Source of the DNA: JBCCZC01 sp039188505
Lineage (GTDB): Bacteria > Pseudomonadota > Gammaproteobacteria > Xanthomonadales > SZUA-38
Assembly (NCBI GenBank): GCA_039188505.1
Contig: JBCCZC010000335.1
Coordinates: 1-6,472 of the forward strand
Direction of reading: 5' to 3'
DNA length: 6,472 bases
Within the stretch, counting starts at the first letter, position 1; every line of letters starts with the position of its first letter. The notes below the pieces were generated by a model. The model was given only the letters and a program-made list of their open reading frames with translations, had not been told where the DNA came from and did no database searches. Below are positions 1 through 5,805 of this stretch, piece by piece. A program made the position numbers and the translations under genes.

Positions 1-614
1 CCGTGACCGCCGTGAACCAGATGCTCAAGATCCCCCTCAATCCGATTCAGCTCTATCCCTATGCTTTGGCCGGCGAAACGGCCGCGTCGGGGGAGGCCCA
101 CGGCGATAACGTCGGGCCTGCGCTGCTCGGTGGCCTGACCGTTTCCGTCGGTGGTGATGAGCCCCGAGTCGTCCAGGTCCCCGTACCCAACCAGCTCCGC
201 TGCGTGCTGGTGCATCCACGTCTGCGGATCGAGACGCGGGATTCGCGCGGCATCCTGCCGGACGCTTTCGACCGACGCGACGTCGTCCAGCAGATGTCGC
301 TGCTGTCCGGGTTTATCACGGGGTGCTTCCAGCGCGACCTCGACCTGATCGAGGCTTCGCTGGCCGACCTCCTCGTCGAGCCCGTTCGCTCGCCCCACGT
401 TCCAGGCTTCGGCGCCGTCAAGGCGGCGGCGCTGGAATGCGGCGCCATGGGCTGTTCCCTGTCGGGATCGGGGCCGAGCGTGTTTGCCTGGTTCCGCTCC
501 GAGGCCACGGCGCGGACTGGCGCCGACGCCATGCGGGAGGCGTTTGCCGCAGCCGGCCACGAGTCCGAATGCTACGTCTCTTCCGTCAACTCCCCGGGCG
601 CACGTCAGGCCTGA
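1..614 (+). CDS. thrB: Homoserine kinase (GHMP family), 5' end missing
   Basis: Homoserine kinase phosphorylates homoserine with ATP to O-phosphohomoserine, the step before threonine synthase, in the cytoplasm. About 203 residues are visible in frame from base 3, against roughly 300-320 for the family, so about 100 N-terminal residues, including the first GHMP ATP-binding motif, lie upstream of the window. The GTG at 3-5 is an internal codon: the residues after it (AVNQMLKIPL) fit the family's interior and no ribosome site is visible. Family signatures seen are HGDNV followed by PALLGG at visible residues 33-44, and the C-terminal GHMP glycine-rich motif CSLSGSGPSVFAW at 151-163. The gene stops at a TGA and is followed by a 77-base gap before the PepSY gene, with no clear terminator. 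The identification is firm; other GHMP kinases are less likely because of the HGDNV/GG block. Confidence 0.93.
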   Translation, partial: VTAVNQMLKIPLNPIQLYPYALAGETAASGEAHGDNVGPALLGGLTVSVGGDEPRVVQVPVPNQLRCVLVHPRLRIETRDSRGILPDAFDRRDVVQQMSLLSGFITGCFQRDLDLIEASLADLLVEPVRSPHVPGFGAVKAAALECGAMGCSLSGSGPSVFAWFRSEATARTGADAMREAFAAAGHESECYVSSVNSPGARQA

Positions 615-625
615 CCATGACTCCC

Positions 626-643
626 GGTTCACCCGCGGTTAAG
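626..643 (+). promoter_or_regulatory. Candidate response-regulator box (direct repeat, 11-bp period)
   Basis: GTTCAC at 627-632 and GTTAAG at 638-643 form a direct repeat separated by five bases, each preceded by a G. One helical turn between half-sites is the usual arrangement for dimers of OmpR/PhoP/PmrA-class regulators, and a regulator of that class is encoded 310 bases downstream. A weak -10-like TAAGCT lies at 655-660, which would put the second half-site near the -35 position. Autoregulation of the pepSY-regulator-kinase operon is therefore plausible. This is one pair of imperfect half-sites found by eye and may be chance. Confidence 0.35.
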
Positions 644-691
644 GTGAGCGGCGCTAAGCTGGTTCCACGATCGGGCAACCCTGGTTCGCTG

Positions 692-913
692 ATGAAGAAA
701 CGGCTCAACTGGCTGCTGGCCCTCCTGCTGTCCCTCGTGGTGAGCATCGCCAACGCGATGACCCTGGCCGAGGCCATCAAGAAGGTCCAGCGCGACACGG
801 GCGGGCAGATCCTCTCTGCCCAGACCGTGACCGAGCGCGGCCGCCAGGTGCACGTCATTCGCGTCTTGAGGCCCGATGGACGAGTGCAGGAGATACGGCT
901 GCCTGCAGGCTGA
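692..913 (+). CDS. Small exported PepSY-domain protein
   Basis: This 73-residue protein begins with a clear Sec signal peptide: MKKR, then a hydrophobic stretch at about residues 7-19, then an ANA signal peptidase I site after residue 22. The mature part, about 51 residues, resembles a single minimal PepSY domain: an N-terminal helix with LAEAIKKVQ, GGQILSAQTV, a basic turn, then beta strands HVIRVLRPDG and VQEIRLPAG. PepSY domains occur in peptidase propeptides and in small periplasmic proteins next to two-component systems, where they may modulate the sensor. The ATG at 692 is chosen because it begins the signal peptide; the reading frame stays open upstream but that sequence has no signal character and overlaps thrB. 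It lies 39 bases upstream of the response regulator and is probably in the same transcript. A role as a periplasmic ligand or brake for the kinase is inference from position. Confidence 0.82.
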   Translation: MKKRLNWLLALLLSLVVSIANAMTLAEAIKKVQRDTGGQILSAQTVTERGRQVHVIRVLRPDGRVQEIRLPAG

Positions 914-919
914 AAGAGT

Positions 920-932
920 CCGCCGTGGGCGG
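920..932 (+). other. Small hairpin in the pepSY-regulator gap
   Basis: CCGCC at 920-924 and GGCGG at 928-932 can form a 5-bp stem with a GTG loop, starting seven bases after the pepSY stop codon and ending just before the regulator's ribosome site. No T-run follows, so it is not a standard terminator. It might protect an RNA end or tune expression between the genes, or be incidental in GC-rich DNA. Confidence 0.25.
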
Positions 933-933
933 C

Positions 934-943
934 AGAAGGAGAT
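934..943 (+). promoter_or_regulatory. Strong ribosome binding site of the response regulator
   Basis: AGAAGGAGAT is a near-consensus Shine-Dalgarno sequence with nine bases between it and the ATG at 953. It fixes the regulator start and excludes the out-of-frame ATG at 942, which lies inside it. It is the strongest such site in this operon, suggesting that the regulator is made at a higher level than the kinase. Confidence 0.8.
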
Positions 944-952
944 GGACGGCAT

Positions 953-1639
953 ATGCGCATACTGGTGGTCGAGGACGACGCAGCCCTGCGCGAATCACTG
1001 GTCGCGAGGCTGCGCGACGAAGGCTACGCGGTCGATGCGGCCGCAGACGGTAGCGACGGGGTGTTCTACGGCGAGGAGTATCCGGTAGATCTTGCGATCG
1101 TGGATCTGGGCCTTCCGGATCTTTCCGGGATGGAGGTCATTCGTCGCCTGCGCGAGGCCGGGAAGCGGTTCCCGATCCTGATCCTGACCGCGCGCGACGC
1201 CTGGCAGGACAAGGTCGAGGGCCTCGAGTCGGGCGCGGACGACTATCTCGTGAAGCCGTTCGTCATCGAGGAACTCCTGGCGCGGATCAACGCGCTGGTC
1301 CGACGCGCTGCCGGGTTCGCCAACCCGGTGATCGAAACAGGCCCCTATCGCCTGGATACGGTGGCTCAGGAGCTTCGCGTAGCGGGTCAGGAAACCGAGC
1401 TCACCTCGTTCGAGTACAAGGTGCTGGAGTATCTCGTGCTCCATGCCGGGGAGGTCATTTCCAAGACCCAGCTCACCGAACACATCTATGACGAGGATTT
1501 CGAGCGGGACAGCAATGTGATCGAGGTGTTCATCGGCCGCCTCCGCAAGAAGATGGACCCCGACGGCCAGCATCGTCCGATCGAGACCCTGCGAGGCCGC
1601 GGCTATCGCTTCCGGGTATTCGGCTCGGTGACCTCATGA
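953..1639 (+). CDS. OmpR/PhoP-family response regulator
   Basis: This 228-residue DNA-binding response regulator is expected to be phosphorylated by the kinase encoded next to it. The receiver domain (residues 1-115) has the acidic pocket D8/D9, the phosphoacceptor D51 in VDLGLPDLSG, switch residue T79 in LILTARD, and K101 in LVKPF. The C-terminal winged-helix domain (about 125-223) has the typical LTSFEYKVLEYLVLHAGEVIS block, a recognition-helix region SNVIEVFIGRLRKKM, and the wing ending TLRGRGYRFRV. Length and domain order are complete for the family. The HSLKTPL-type partner kinase and overall receiver sequence suggest the PhoP/QseB/PmrA side of the family, but I do not assign a symbol because the regulon is unknown. 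The start is set by a strong ribosome site at 934-943. The stop codon lies in an ATGA, 12 bases before the kinase GTG start. Confidence 0.95.
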   Translation: MRILVVEDDAALRESLVARLRDEGYAVDAAADGSDGVFYGEEYPVDLAIVDLGLPDLSGMEVIRRLREAGKRFPILILTARDAWQDKVEGLESGADDYLVKPFVIEELLARINALVRRAAGFANPVIETGPYRLDTVAQELRVAGQETELTSFEYKVLEYLVLHAGEVISKTQLTEHIYDEDFERDSNVIEVFIGRLRKKMDPDGQHRPIETLRGRGYRFRVFGSVTS

Positions 1640-1651
1640 ATCGCTGACCGC

Positions 1652-3028
1652 GTGGGGGAGGGCGACCAGGGCAAGGTAACGCGTCGTTCGCTGGCGAGCC
1701 GGCTCGTCATCGCCGCCACGCTGGTGCTCGTGACCGCCCTCGGCGCGACCGGCATCATCCTCGAGGCGGCAGTCCGAGACAGCTTCGAGGAGGCCTCGCG
1801 AGAGCGCCTGCAGGCCCAGATCTATGGCCTCCTTGCCGTGCTCAACGTTTCTCCCGAGGGGGAGGTTCTGATGCCCGCGCGCACCCAAGAACCGCGCCTC
1901 AATCGACCCGATTCGGGCCTCTACGCCGTGATCGACGGACCCGTGAACCGCTGGCAGTCGGCGTCGGCCCTCGGCGAGGAACCCGAGCTTCCCGCAGGCC
2001 CGGTGCCCCCGGGTGAGACCGGCTTCCTGCGCCGCTACGACATCGGGCCCGAAGAAGCCTATGTCCTTCGGCAAGGGGTGGCCTGGGAAATCGGCGGCAC
2101 GGAATCCCGGCTGACGGTCTCGGTGGCCGAACATGAACGGACCGTGGAGAACCAGATCGCGGCCTTCCGGGCGACGCTCTGGGCCTGGCTGGGTGGCGCG
2201 ATGGTCGTGCTGCTCGCGCTGCAGGTCGCCGTTCTGCGGTGGGGGCTGCGACCGCTCCGGGAACTCGCGGATGCCCTCATCGCCGTACGCCGAGGTGAGC
2301 GCGATAGCATCGGTGGCCACTATCCGCGGGAGCTGACCGGGCTGCGCGATGCGATCGACCGCTTTATCGATGGTGAGCGCAAGCACCTCGAGCGATACCG
2401 AAATGGCCTCGCGGATCTCGCGCACAGCCTGAAGACGCCGCTGACGGTGCTCCGATCGGAGCTGGAAGGCGGTGATGACGACTCCCGGCGGTTGCTGCCC
2501 CAGGTTGACCGAATGGACGACTCGATCGCCTGGCAGCTCCGGCGCGCTCGATCGACGGGGCACGGGACTGTCGGGCGGGCGGTTTCCGTCGCGGAGGTTG
2601 CCCGGCGCATCGTGCCGGCACTCGAGAAGGTCTACGCGCAGCGCGGCATCGAGTGTCGCGTCGACGCGGGTGCCGAGGCGCGATTCTTTGGCGATGCCGG
2701 CGATCTCATGGAAATCCTGGGCAACCTGCTCGACAACGCTTTCAAGTATGGCGAGCGATCCGTCGTGCTGTGCGGAGAGTCCATCGAAAGTGCCACCGAC
2801 CGCAGGCCGGGTCTGAGGCTGCGCGTCGAGGACGATGGCGCCGGCATTCCGGTCGAGGCCGCGGAGGCCGTCCGGCGTCGCGGAATCCGAGCCGACGAGC
2901 GCGTTCCTGGTCATGGGATGGGCCTCGCCATCGTCGGCGATATCGTCGAGGCTTACGGCGGCACGCTGACCATCGAGGCATCGCCCCTGGGTGGCGCTGC
3001 CATTCACGTCGTGTTCCCCGAGGAGTGA
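1652..3028 (+). CDS. PhoQ-like sensor histidine kinase
   Basis: This 458-residue inner-membrane kinase is the cognate partner of the preceding regulator. Predicted order: cytoplasmic N-terminus, TM1 at about 15-37, a periplasmic sensor of about 135 residues, TM2 at about 174-196, a HAMP-like linker at about 197-248, the dimerisation/phosphoacceptor helix with H258 in LAHSLKTPL, then the ATPase domain with N box NLLDNAFKYG (358-367), G1 box DDGAGIP (394-400) and G2 box GHGMGLAIV (420-428). HSLKTPL, rather than the common HELRTPL, is the PhoQ-type H-box. The sensor has no fold I can name. The start is uncertain. GTG 1652 is the first start in frame after the regulator stop and leaves a short positively charged tail before TM1, but it has no good ribosome site upstream. 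Translation may depend on coupling to the regulator. mazG begins two bases after the stop. Confidence 0.93.
   Translation: MGEGDQGKVTRRSLASRLVIAATLVLVTALGATGIILEAAVRDSFEEASRERLQAQIYGLLAVLNVSPEGEVLMPARTQEPRLNRPDSGLYAVIDGPVNRWQSASALGEEPELPAGPVPPGETGFLRRYDIGPEEAYVLRQGVAWEIGGTESRLTVSVAEHERTVENQIAAFRATLWAWLGGAMVVLLALQVAVLRWGLRPLRELADALIAVRRGERDSIGGHYPRELTGLRDAIDRFIDGERKHLERYRNGLADLAHSLKTPLTVLRSELEGGDDDSRRLLPQVDRMDDSIAWQLRRARSTGHGTVGRAVSVAEVARRIVPALEKVYAQRGIECRVDAGAEARFFGDAGDLMEILGNLLDNAFKYGERSVVLCGESIESATDRRPGLRLRVEDDGAGIPVEAAEAVRRRGIRADERVPGHGMGLAIVGDIVEAYGGTLTIEASPLGGAAIHVVFPEE
3021..3025 (+). promoter_or_regulatory. Ribosome binding site of mazG, inside the kinase gene
   Basis: AGGAG lies within the last kinase codons with five bases to the mazG ATG at 3031. 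It supports that start and translational coupling of mazG to the kinase. Confidence 0.65.
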
Positions 3029-3030
3029 CC

Positions 3031-3825
3031 ATGGGCGACCCCCGCGCCATCGCAACCCTGCTGGACATCATGCGCCGCCTGCGGGATCCCGAGACCGGTT
3101 GTCCCTGGGATGTGGCCCAGGACTTCCGGACGATCGCGCCGTACACGATCGAGGAGGCCTACGAGGTGGCCGACGCCATCGGCCGCGAGGATTGGCGGGA
3201 CCTGGTCGATGAGCTGGGGGACCTGCTGTTCCAGGTGGTTTTCCACGCCCAGATGGCAGCCGAGGCCGGACACTTCGATTTCGGTGACGTGGTCGCCGCC
3301 GTGTGCGACAAGATGGAGCGGCGGCACCCGCACGTGTTCGGCAATGCCAGCGTGGCGGATGCCGACGCACAGACGCGCGCCTGGGAGGAGCACAAGGCTC
3401 GGGAACGCGCAACGTCCGGCGACCCTTCGGCGCTGGCAGGCGTCGCCCGCGGACTTCCCGAGTGGCTTCGCGCCATCAAGCTGCAGCAGCGGGCGGCGCG
3501 GGTGGGCTTCGATTGGGACCGGGCGGACGAGGTGCTCGAGAAGCTCGAGGAGGAGGTCCGGGAGATTCGGGCGGCGACGGTGGTTTCCACGGAGGAAGTC
3601 GAGGAGGAGTTCGGCGATTTTCTCTTTGCCGTGCTCAATCTCTCGCGGCATCTCGACGTCGATTCCGGTCGCGCCTTGCGCACGGCGAATGCAAAGTTCG
3701 AGCGCCGCTTTCGTGCGATGGAGGCCGCGGCCGCCGCGCAGGCAAAGACGCTCGACACGATGACGCTCGCGGACCTGGAAACCCTGTGGGAACAGGCCAA
3801 GGGCGCGGAGAACTCGGGGCGGTGA
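3031..3825 (+). CDS. mazG: Nucleoside triphosphate pyrophosphohydrolase MazG
   Basis: MazG hydrolyses (d)NTPs to NMPs and pyrophosphate, cleaning nucleotide pools and, in E. coli, moderating the starvation response alongside relA and mazEF. This protein has 264 residues, the usual length for the two-repeat bacterial form. The N-terminal all-alpha NTPase repeat begins with LLDIMRRLRDPETGCPWD (about 10-27), followed by the Mg2+-binding EExxE and ExxD elements E41/E42/E45 and E61/D64, then HPHVFG at 99-104. The C-terminal repeat carries KLEEEVREI (171-179) and EEFGDFLFAVLNL (192-204), so both metal-binding helices look intact. The ATG at 3031 follows AGGAG at 3021-3025 and lies two bases beyond the kinase stop, implying co-transcription with the two-component system. 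It converges on nth. Neither relA nor mazEF is next to it here. Confidence 0.96.
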   Translation: MGDPRAIATLLDIMRRLRDPETGCPWDVAQDFRTIAPYTIEEAYEVADAIGREDWRDLVDELGDLLFQVVFHAQMAAEAGHFDFGDVVAAVCDKMERRHPHVFGNASVADADAQTRAWEEHKARERATSGDPSALAGVARGLPEWLRAIKLQQRAARVGFDWDRADEVLEKLEEEVREIRAATVVSTEEVEEEFGDFLFAVLNLSRHLDVDSGRALRTANAKFERRFRAMEAAAAAQAKTLDTMTLADLETLWEQAKGAENSGR

Positions 3826-3831
3826 AGCGCC

Positions 3832-3851
3832 CGCCCCGCCGGGACGGGGCG
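3832..3851. terminator. GC-rich hairpin between convergent mazG and nth
   Basis: CGCCCCG at 3832-3838 and CGGGGCG at 3845-3851 form a 7-bp perfect stem with a six-base loop in the 37-base gap between convergent genes. Its position and symmetry suit a bidirectional terminator. Neither strand has a proper T-run after the stem (TGTTCGT on +), so intrinsic termination would be weak and Rho may be needed. Confidence 0.4.
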
Positions 3852-3862
3852 TGTTCGTGGCG

Positions 3863-4504
3863 TCAGCCCTCCAGGGTCGTTTTGCCCCGATACTCGCAGA
3901 GATCGGCGATCGGACAGCCGGGGCAATCGGGTCTTCGAGCCTTGCAAACGTAGCGACCGTGCAGGATCAGCCAGTGATGCGCGTCCACAAGGAACGCCTT
4001 CGGCGCGAACTTCAGCAGCCCCTTCTCCACGGCCAGCGGTGTCTTGCCCTTCGCGATCCCGGTTCGGTTCGAGACCCGGAAGATGTGCGTATCGACGGCC
4101 ATCGTCGGTTCGCCGAAGGCCGTATTCAGGACCACATTTGCCGTCTTCCTGCCGACGCCAGGGAGCCTCACGAGTTCGTCGCGGGTCCGGGGCACCTCGC
4201 CGTCGTGCTCCTCGAGCAGGATGGCGCAGGTCTTGATGATGTTGGCGGCCTTGCTGTTGAAGAGCCCGATCGTCTTGATGTGGCGCTTCAGGCCGATCTC
4301 GCCCAGCGCGAGAATCGTCGCCGGTGTGTTGGCGACGGGAAACAGCTTGCGCGTGGCCTTGTTGACGCCGACGTCCGTGGCCTGTGCGGACAGGATGACC
4401 GCAATAAGAAGCTCGAACGCCGAGGCGTATTCGAGCTCCGTGGTCGGATTGGGGTTGGCGTCCCTCAGGCGTCCAAAGATCTCGGCCCGCTTGGTCGCGT
4501 TCAT
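3863..4504 (-). CDS. nth: Endonuclease III (DNA glycosylase/AP lyase)
   Basis: Endonuclease III removes oxidised pyrimidines such as thymine glycol and cleaves the abasic site by beta-elimination in base-excision repair. The protein has 213 residues. It has the helix-hairpin-helix LPGVGRKTANVV at 114-125 with catalytic K120, and the catalytic aspartate D138 in AVDTHIFRV. The C-terminal [4Fe-4S] cluster has C187, C194, C197 and C203 with spacing C-x6-C-x2-C-x5-C. These positions coincide with the E. coli enzyme, so the protein is complete and probably active. The ATG lies in an ATGA overlap with the rsxE stop (4501-4504), so the two genes form one operon with coupled translation; the ribosome site within rsxE is weak. 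rsxE-nth order is the conserved end of rsx operons in many gammaproteobacteria. Confidence 0.97.
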   Translation of the reverse strand: MNATKRAEIFGRLRDANPNPTTELEYASAFELLIAVILSAQATDVGVNKATRKLFPVANTPATILALGEIGLKRHIKTIGLFNSKAANIIKTCAILLEEHDGEVPRTRDELVRLPGVGRKTANVVLNTAFGEPTMAVDTHIFRVSNRTGIAKGKTPLAVEKGLLKFAPKAFLVDAHHWLILHGRYVCKARRPDCPGCPIADLCEYRGKTTLEG

Positions 4505-5196
4505 GCGAGCTGCTCACGGGTCGTTCCGGGGCTTCGATCCTGTTTCAAGCCGTGCCACCGATGCGCCGCGACGAGCAGGCCCAGGATGATAAAGGCTCCG
4601 GGTGGGAGAAGCGCAAGGAGCAGGCCACCGTCGGCAAACCGCAGCTCGAGCGACTGCGCCCAGGGCCCCAGCACGAGATCGAGGTTGGCAAAAAGCGTGC
4701 CCTGACCGATCAGCTCGCGGCAGGCGCCGAGGACCACGAGCACCAGCCAGAAACCGATCCCGGTCGCCAGCCCATCAACGAGCGACGGCACCAGCGGGGA
4801 CCGGGAGGCAAAGGCTTCGGCGCGGGCCAGGATGGCGCAGTTCGTCACGATCAACGGCAGGAAGATTCCAAGGCGGCCATGGAGCTCGTGCGCATACGCG
4901 CGGACCAGCAGTTCGACGATCGTGACCGCCCCCGCGATGACGACGACGAACATCGCGATCCGCGTTTCCGGAGTCAGCACTGGCCGCAGTAGGGAAGCCG
5001 CACCGTTCGAGATCACGAGCACGAAGGCCGTGGCGATGGCGAGGCCGAGTGCCGTACTCACCTGGTTCGATACGGCCAGCAGCGGACAGAGACCGAGGAG
5101 CTGGACCAGGCCGGCGTTCCGCCGCCACAACCCGTCCCGTAGGACCGGTGCCAGGGGCCTTGCGACGGGCTGACTCAGGGCCCGGGAGCCGCTCAC
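4501..5196 (-). CDS. rsxE: Rnf/Rsx electron-transport complex subunit E
   Basis: RsxE (RnfE) is an integral inner-membrane subunit of the Rnf/Rsx complex, which couples electron flow between NADH and ferredoxin to ion movement; in E. coli it helps keep SoxR reduced. The 231-residue protein has about six hydrophobic segments. Its signatures are LVQLLGLCPLLAVS near residue 30, GIFLPLIVTNCAILARAEAFA at about 110-130, and LLALLPPGAFIILGLL near the C-terminus. C37 and C120 match the paired cysteines that bind an iron-sulfur cluster at the RnfA/RnfE interface. QLLGLCPLLAV and LLPPGAF favour RsxE over its homologues RsxA and NqrD. I chose GTG 5196 because GGAAGGA lies eight bases before it. ATG 5205 overlaps that site, and TTG 5223 gives a nine-residue longer form. 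The gene is first in its operon with nth; no rsxG or other rsx gene precedes it. Confidence 0.93.
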   Translation of the reverse strand: MSGSRALSQPVARPLAPVLRDGLWRRNAGLVQLLGLCPLLAVSNQVSTALGLAIATAFVLVISNGAASLLRPVLTPETRIAMFVVVIAGAVTIVELLVRAYAHELHGRLGIFLPLIVTNCAILARAEAFASRSPLVPSLVDGLATGIGFWLVLVVLGACRELIGQGTLFANLDLVLGPWAQSLELRFADGGLLLALLPPGAFIILGLLVAAHRWHGLKQDRSPGTTREQLA

Positions 5197-5204
5197 ACGG
5201 TCCA

Positions 5205-5211
5205 TCCTTCC
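5205..5211 (-). promoter_or_regulatory. Ribosome binding site that decides the rsxE start
   Basis: On the minus strand GGAAGGA is followed by eight bases and then GTG at 5196-5194. The nearby in-frame ATG (5205-5203) begins on the last base of this site and so cannot use it, which favours the GTG. Confidence 0.55.
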
Positions 5212-5227
5212 GTTCGTCGGCAACGCT

Positions 5228-5257
5228 TTGGAGATGGTTCGAGCATCTTCGTAGTAT
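5228..5257 (+). promoter_or_regulatory. Candidate sigma70-type promoter for fimT-pilV-pilW
   Basis: TTGGAG at 5228-5233 and TAGTAT at 5252-5257, with an 18-base spacer, form a plausible promoter 30 bases upstream of the fimT start. This is the most AT-rich patch in the intergenic region. The match is by eye and moderate. Confidence 0.4.
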
Positions 5258-5258
5258 A
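5253..5258 (-). promoter_or_regulatory. Candidate -10 element for rsxE-nth
   Basis: On the minus strand this reads TATACT, five of six bases of the sigma70 -10 consensus, about 57 bases upstream of the rsxE GTG. No good -35 lies at 16-18 bases. It overlaps the proposed plus-strand -10 of the pilus operon, so the two divergent promoters may compete. Confidence 0.35.
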
Positions 5259-5286
5259 TCGCTGAGGTCCATGGGAGCCGAAAGGG

Positions 5287-5805
5287 ATGAGACGATACCA
5301 GAGCGGGCTCACGCTACTCGAACTGCTGATCACGGTCGCGCTGGCAGCGGTGCTGCTTGGCGTCGGGATACCGTCGTTCCAGCGGGCGTTCGAGGCGGCC
5401 CGGACCGGGCAATGGACCCGTGACATCAGCAGCTTTGTCGGGCTCGCGCGCACGGAGGCGCTCCAGCGCGGCCAGACTGTTCTGATCGAGCCGACCGGCG
5501 CCGACTGGAGCACCGAGTGGGGTCTGGGCCCCGACCTGGATGGCGATGGGGCCCTGGATGCGAATGAAATCATTCACCGCATGGCCGGGGTCGCGGCGAC
5601 AGACTTCACGATGGTCGACCGCAACGGCACGGATCTGCTGCAGCTGGAGTTCGACTCGCGCGGCTGGCCGCCCCTGCGGCTCGCTACACCGATCTCGATC
5701 GGCTTCCAGCCGGATGGCTGCTCGGCGCCCGACGAGCATCGGCGCGCCATGACCATCCGGCCCAACGGCGGTATGGGACCGTCGGAGAAACAGGAATGCA
5801 TATGA
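5287..5805 (+). CDS. fimT: FimT/FimU (GspH-like) minor type IV pseudopilin
   Basis: This is a 172-residue type IV prepilin of the GspH/FimT group, a minor pilin that takes part in priming or capping pilus assembly. It has a short basic leader (MRRYQSG) with the prepilin peptidase site after G7, then LTLLELLITVALAAVLLG with the conserved Glu at mature position 5 (E12). Mature residue 1 is Leu instead of the usual Phe. An N-terminal helix with LARTEALQRGQTVLIEP follows, typical of FimT/GspH. Residues 83-94 form a near-perfect EF-hand loop (D83, D85, D87, G88, D91, E94). The C-terminus MTIRPNGGMG and the cysteines C145 and C171 suggest the usual beta-sheet tail with a disulfide. GGGAG at 5273-5277 lies nine bases before the ATG. 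The stop overlaps the pilV start. FimU is an equally acceptable name. Confidence 0.88.
   Translation: MRRYQSGLTLLELLITVALAAVLLGVGIPSFQRAFEAARTGQWTRDISSFVGLARTEALQRGQTVLIEPTGADWSTEWGLGPDLDGDGALDANEIIHRMAGVAATDFTMVDRNGTDLLQLEFDSRGWPPLRLATPISIGFQPDGCSAPDEHRRAMTIRPNGGMGPSEKQECI

Noticed and set aside
323..691. N-terminal extension of the PepSY frame into thrB
   Set aside because: The upstream part is arginine-rich shadow sequence over thrB; the signal peptide begins at ATG 692.
2653..3030. N-terminal extension of the mazG frame by about 126 codons
   Set aside because: The extension overlaps the kinase ATPase domain in another frame, is Arg-rich nonsense, and MazG similarity begins at ATG 3031 with a ribosome site.
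1634..3055. Long open frame on the minus strand opposite the kinase (about 473 codons)
   Set aside because: It mirrors the kinase gene in high-GC DNA where stops are rare; the translation has no domain signature and low-complexity charged composition, whereas the plus strand shows every kinase motif.
3159..4517. Minus-strand open frame of about 450 codons spanning mazG and nth
   Set aside because: It runs through the antisense of mazG and an alternative frame of nth; the correct nth frame carries the helix-hairpin-helix and iron-sulfur motifs.
3851..4705. Plus-strand open frame of 284 codons opposite nth and rsxE
   Set aside because: Antisense shadow: no recognisable domain, and the minus strand carries two well-supported genes.
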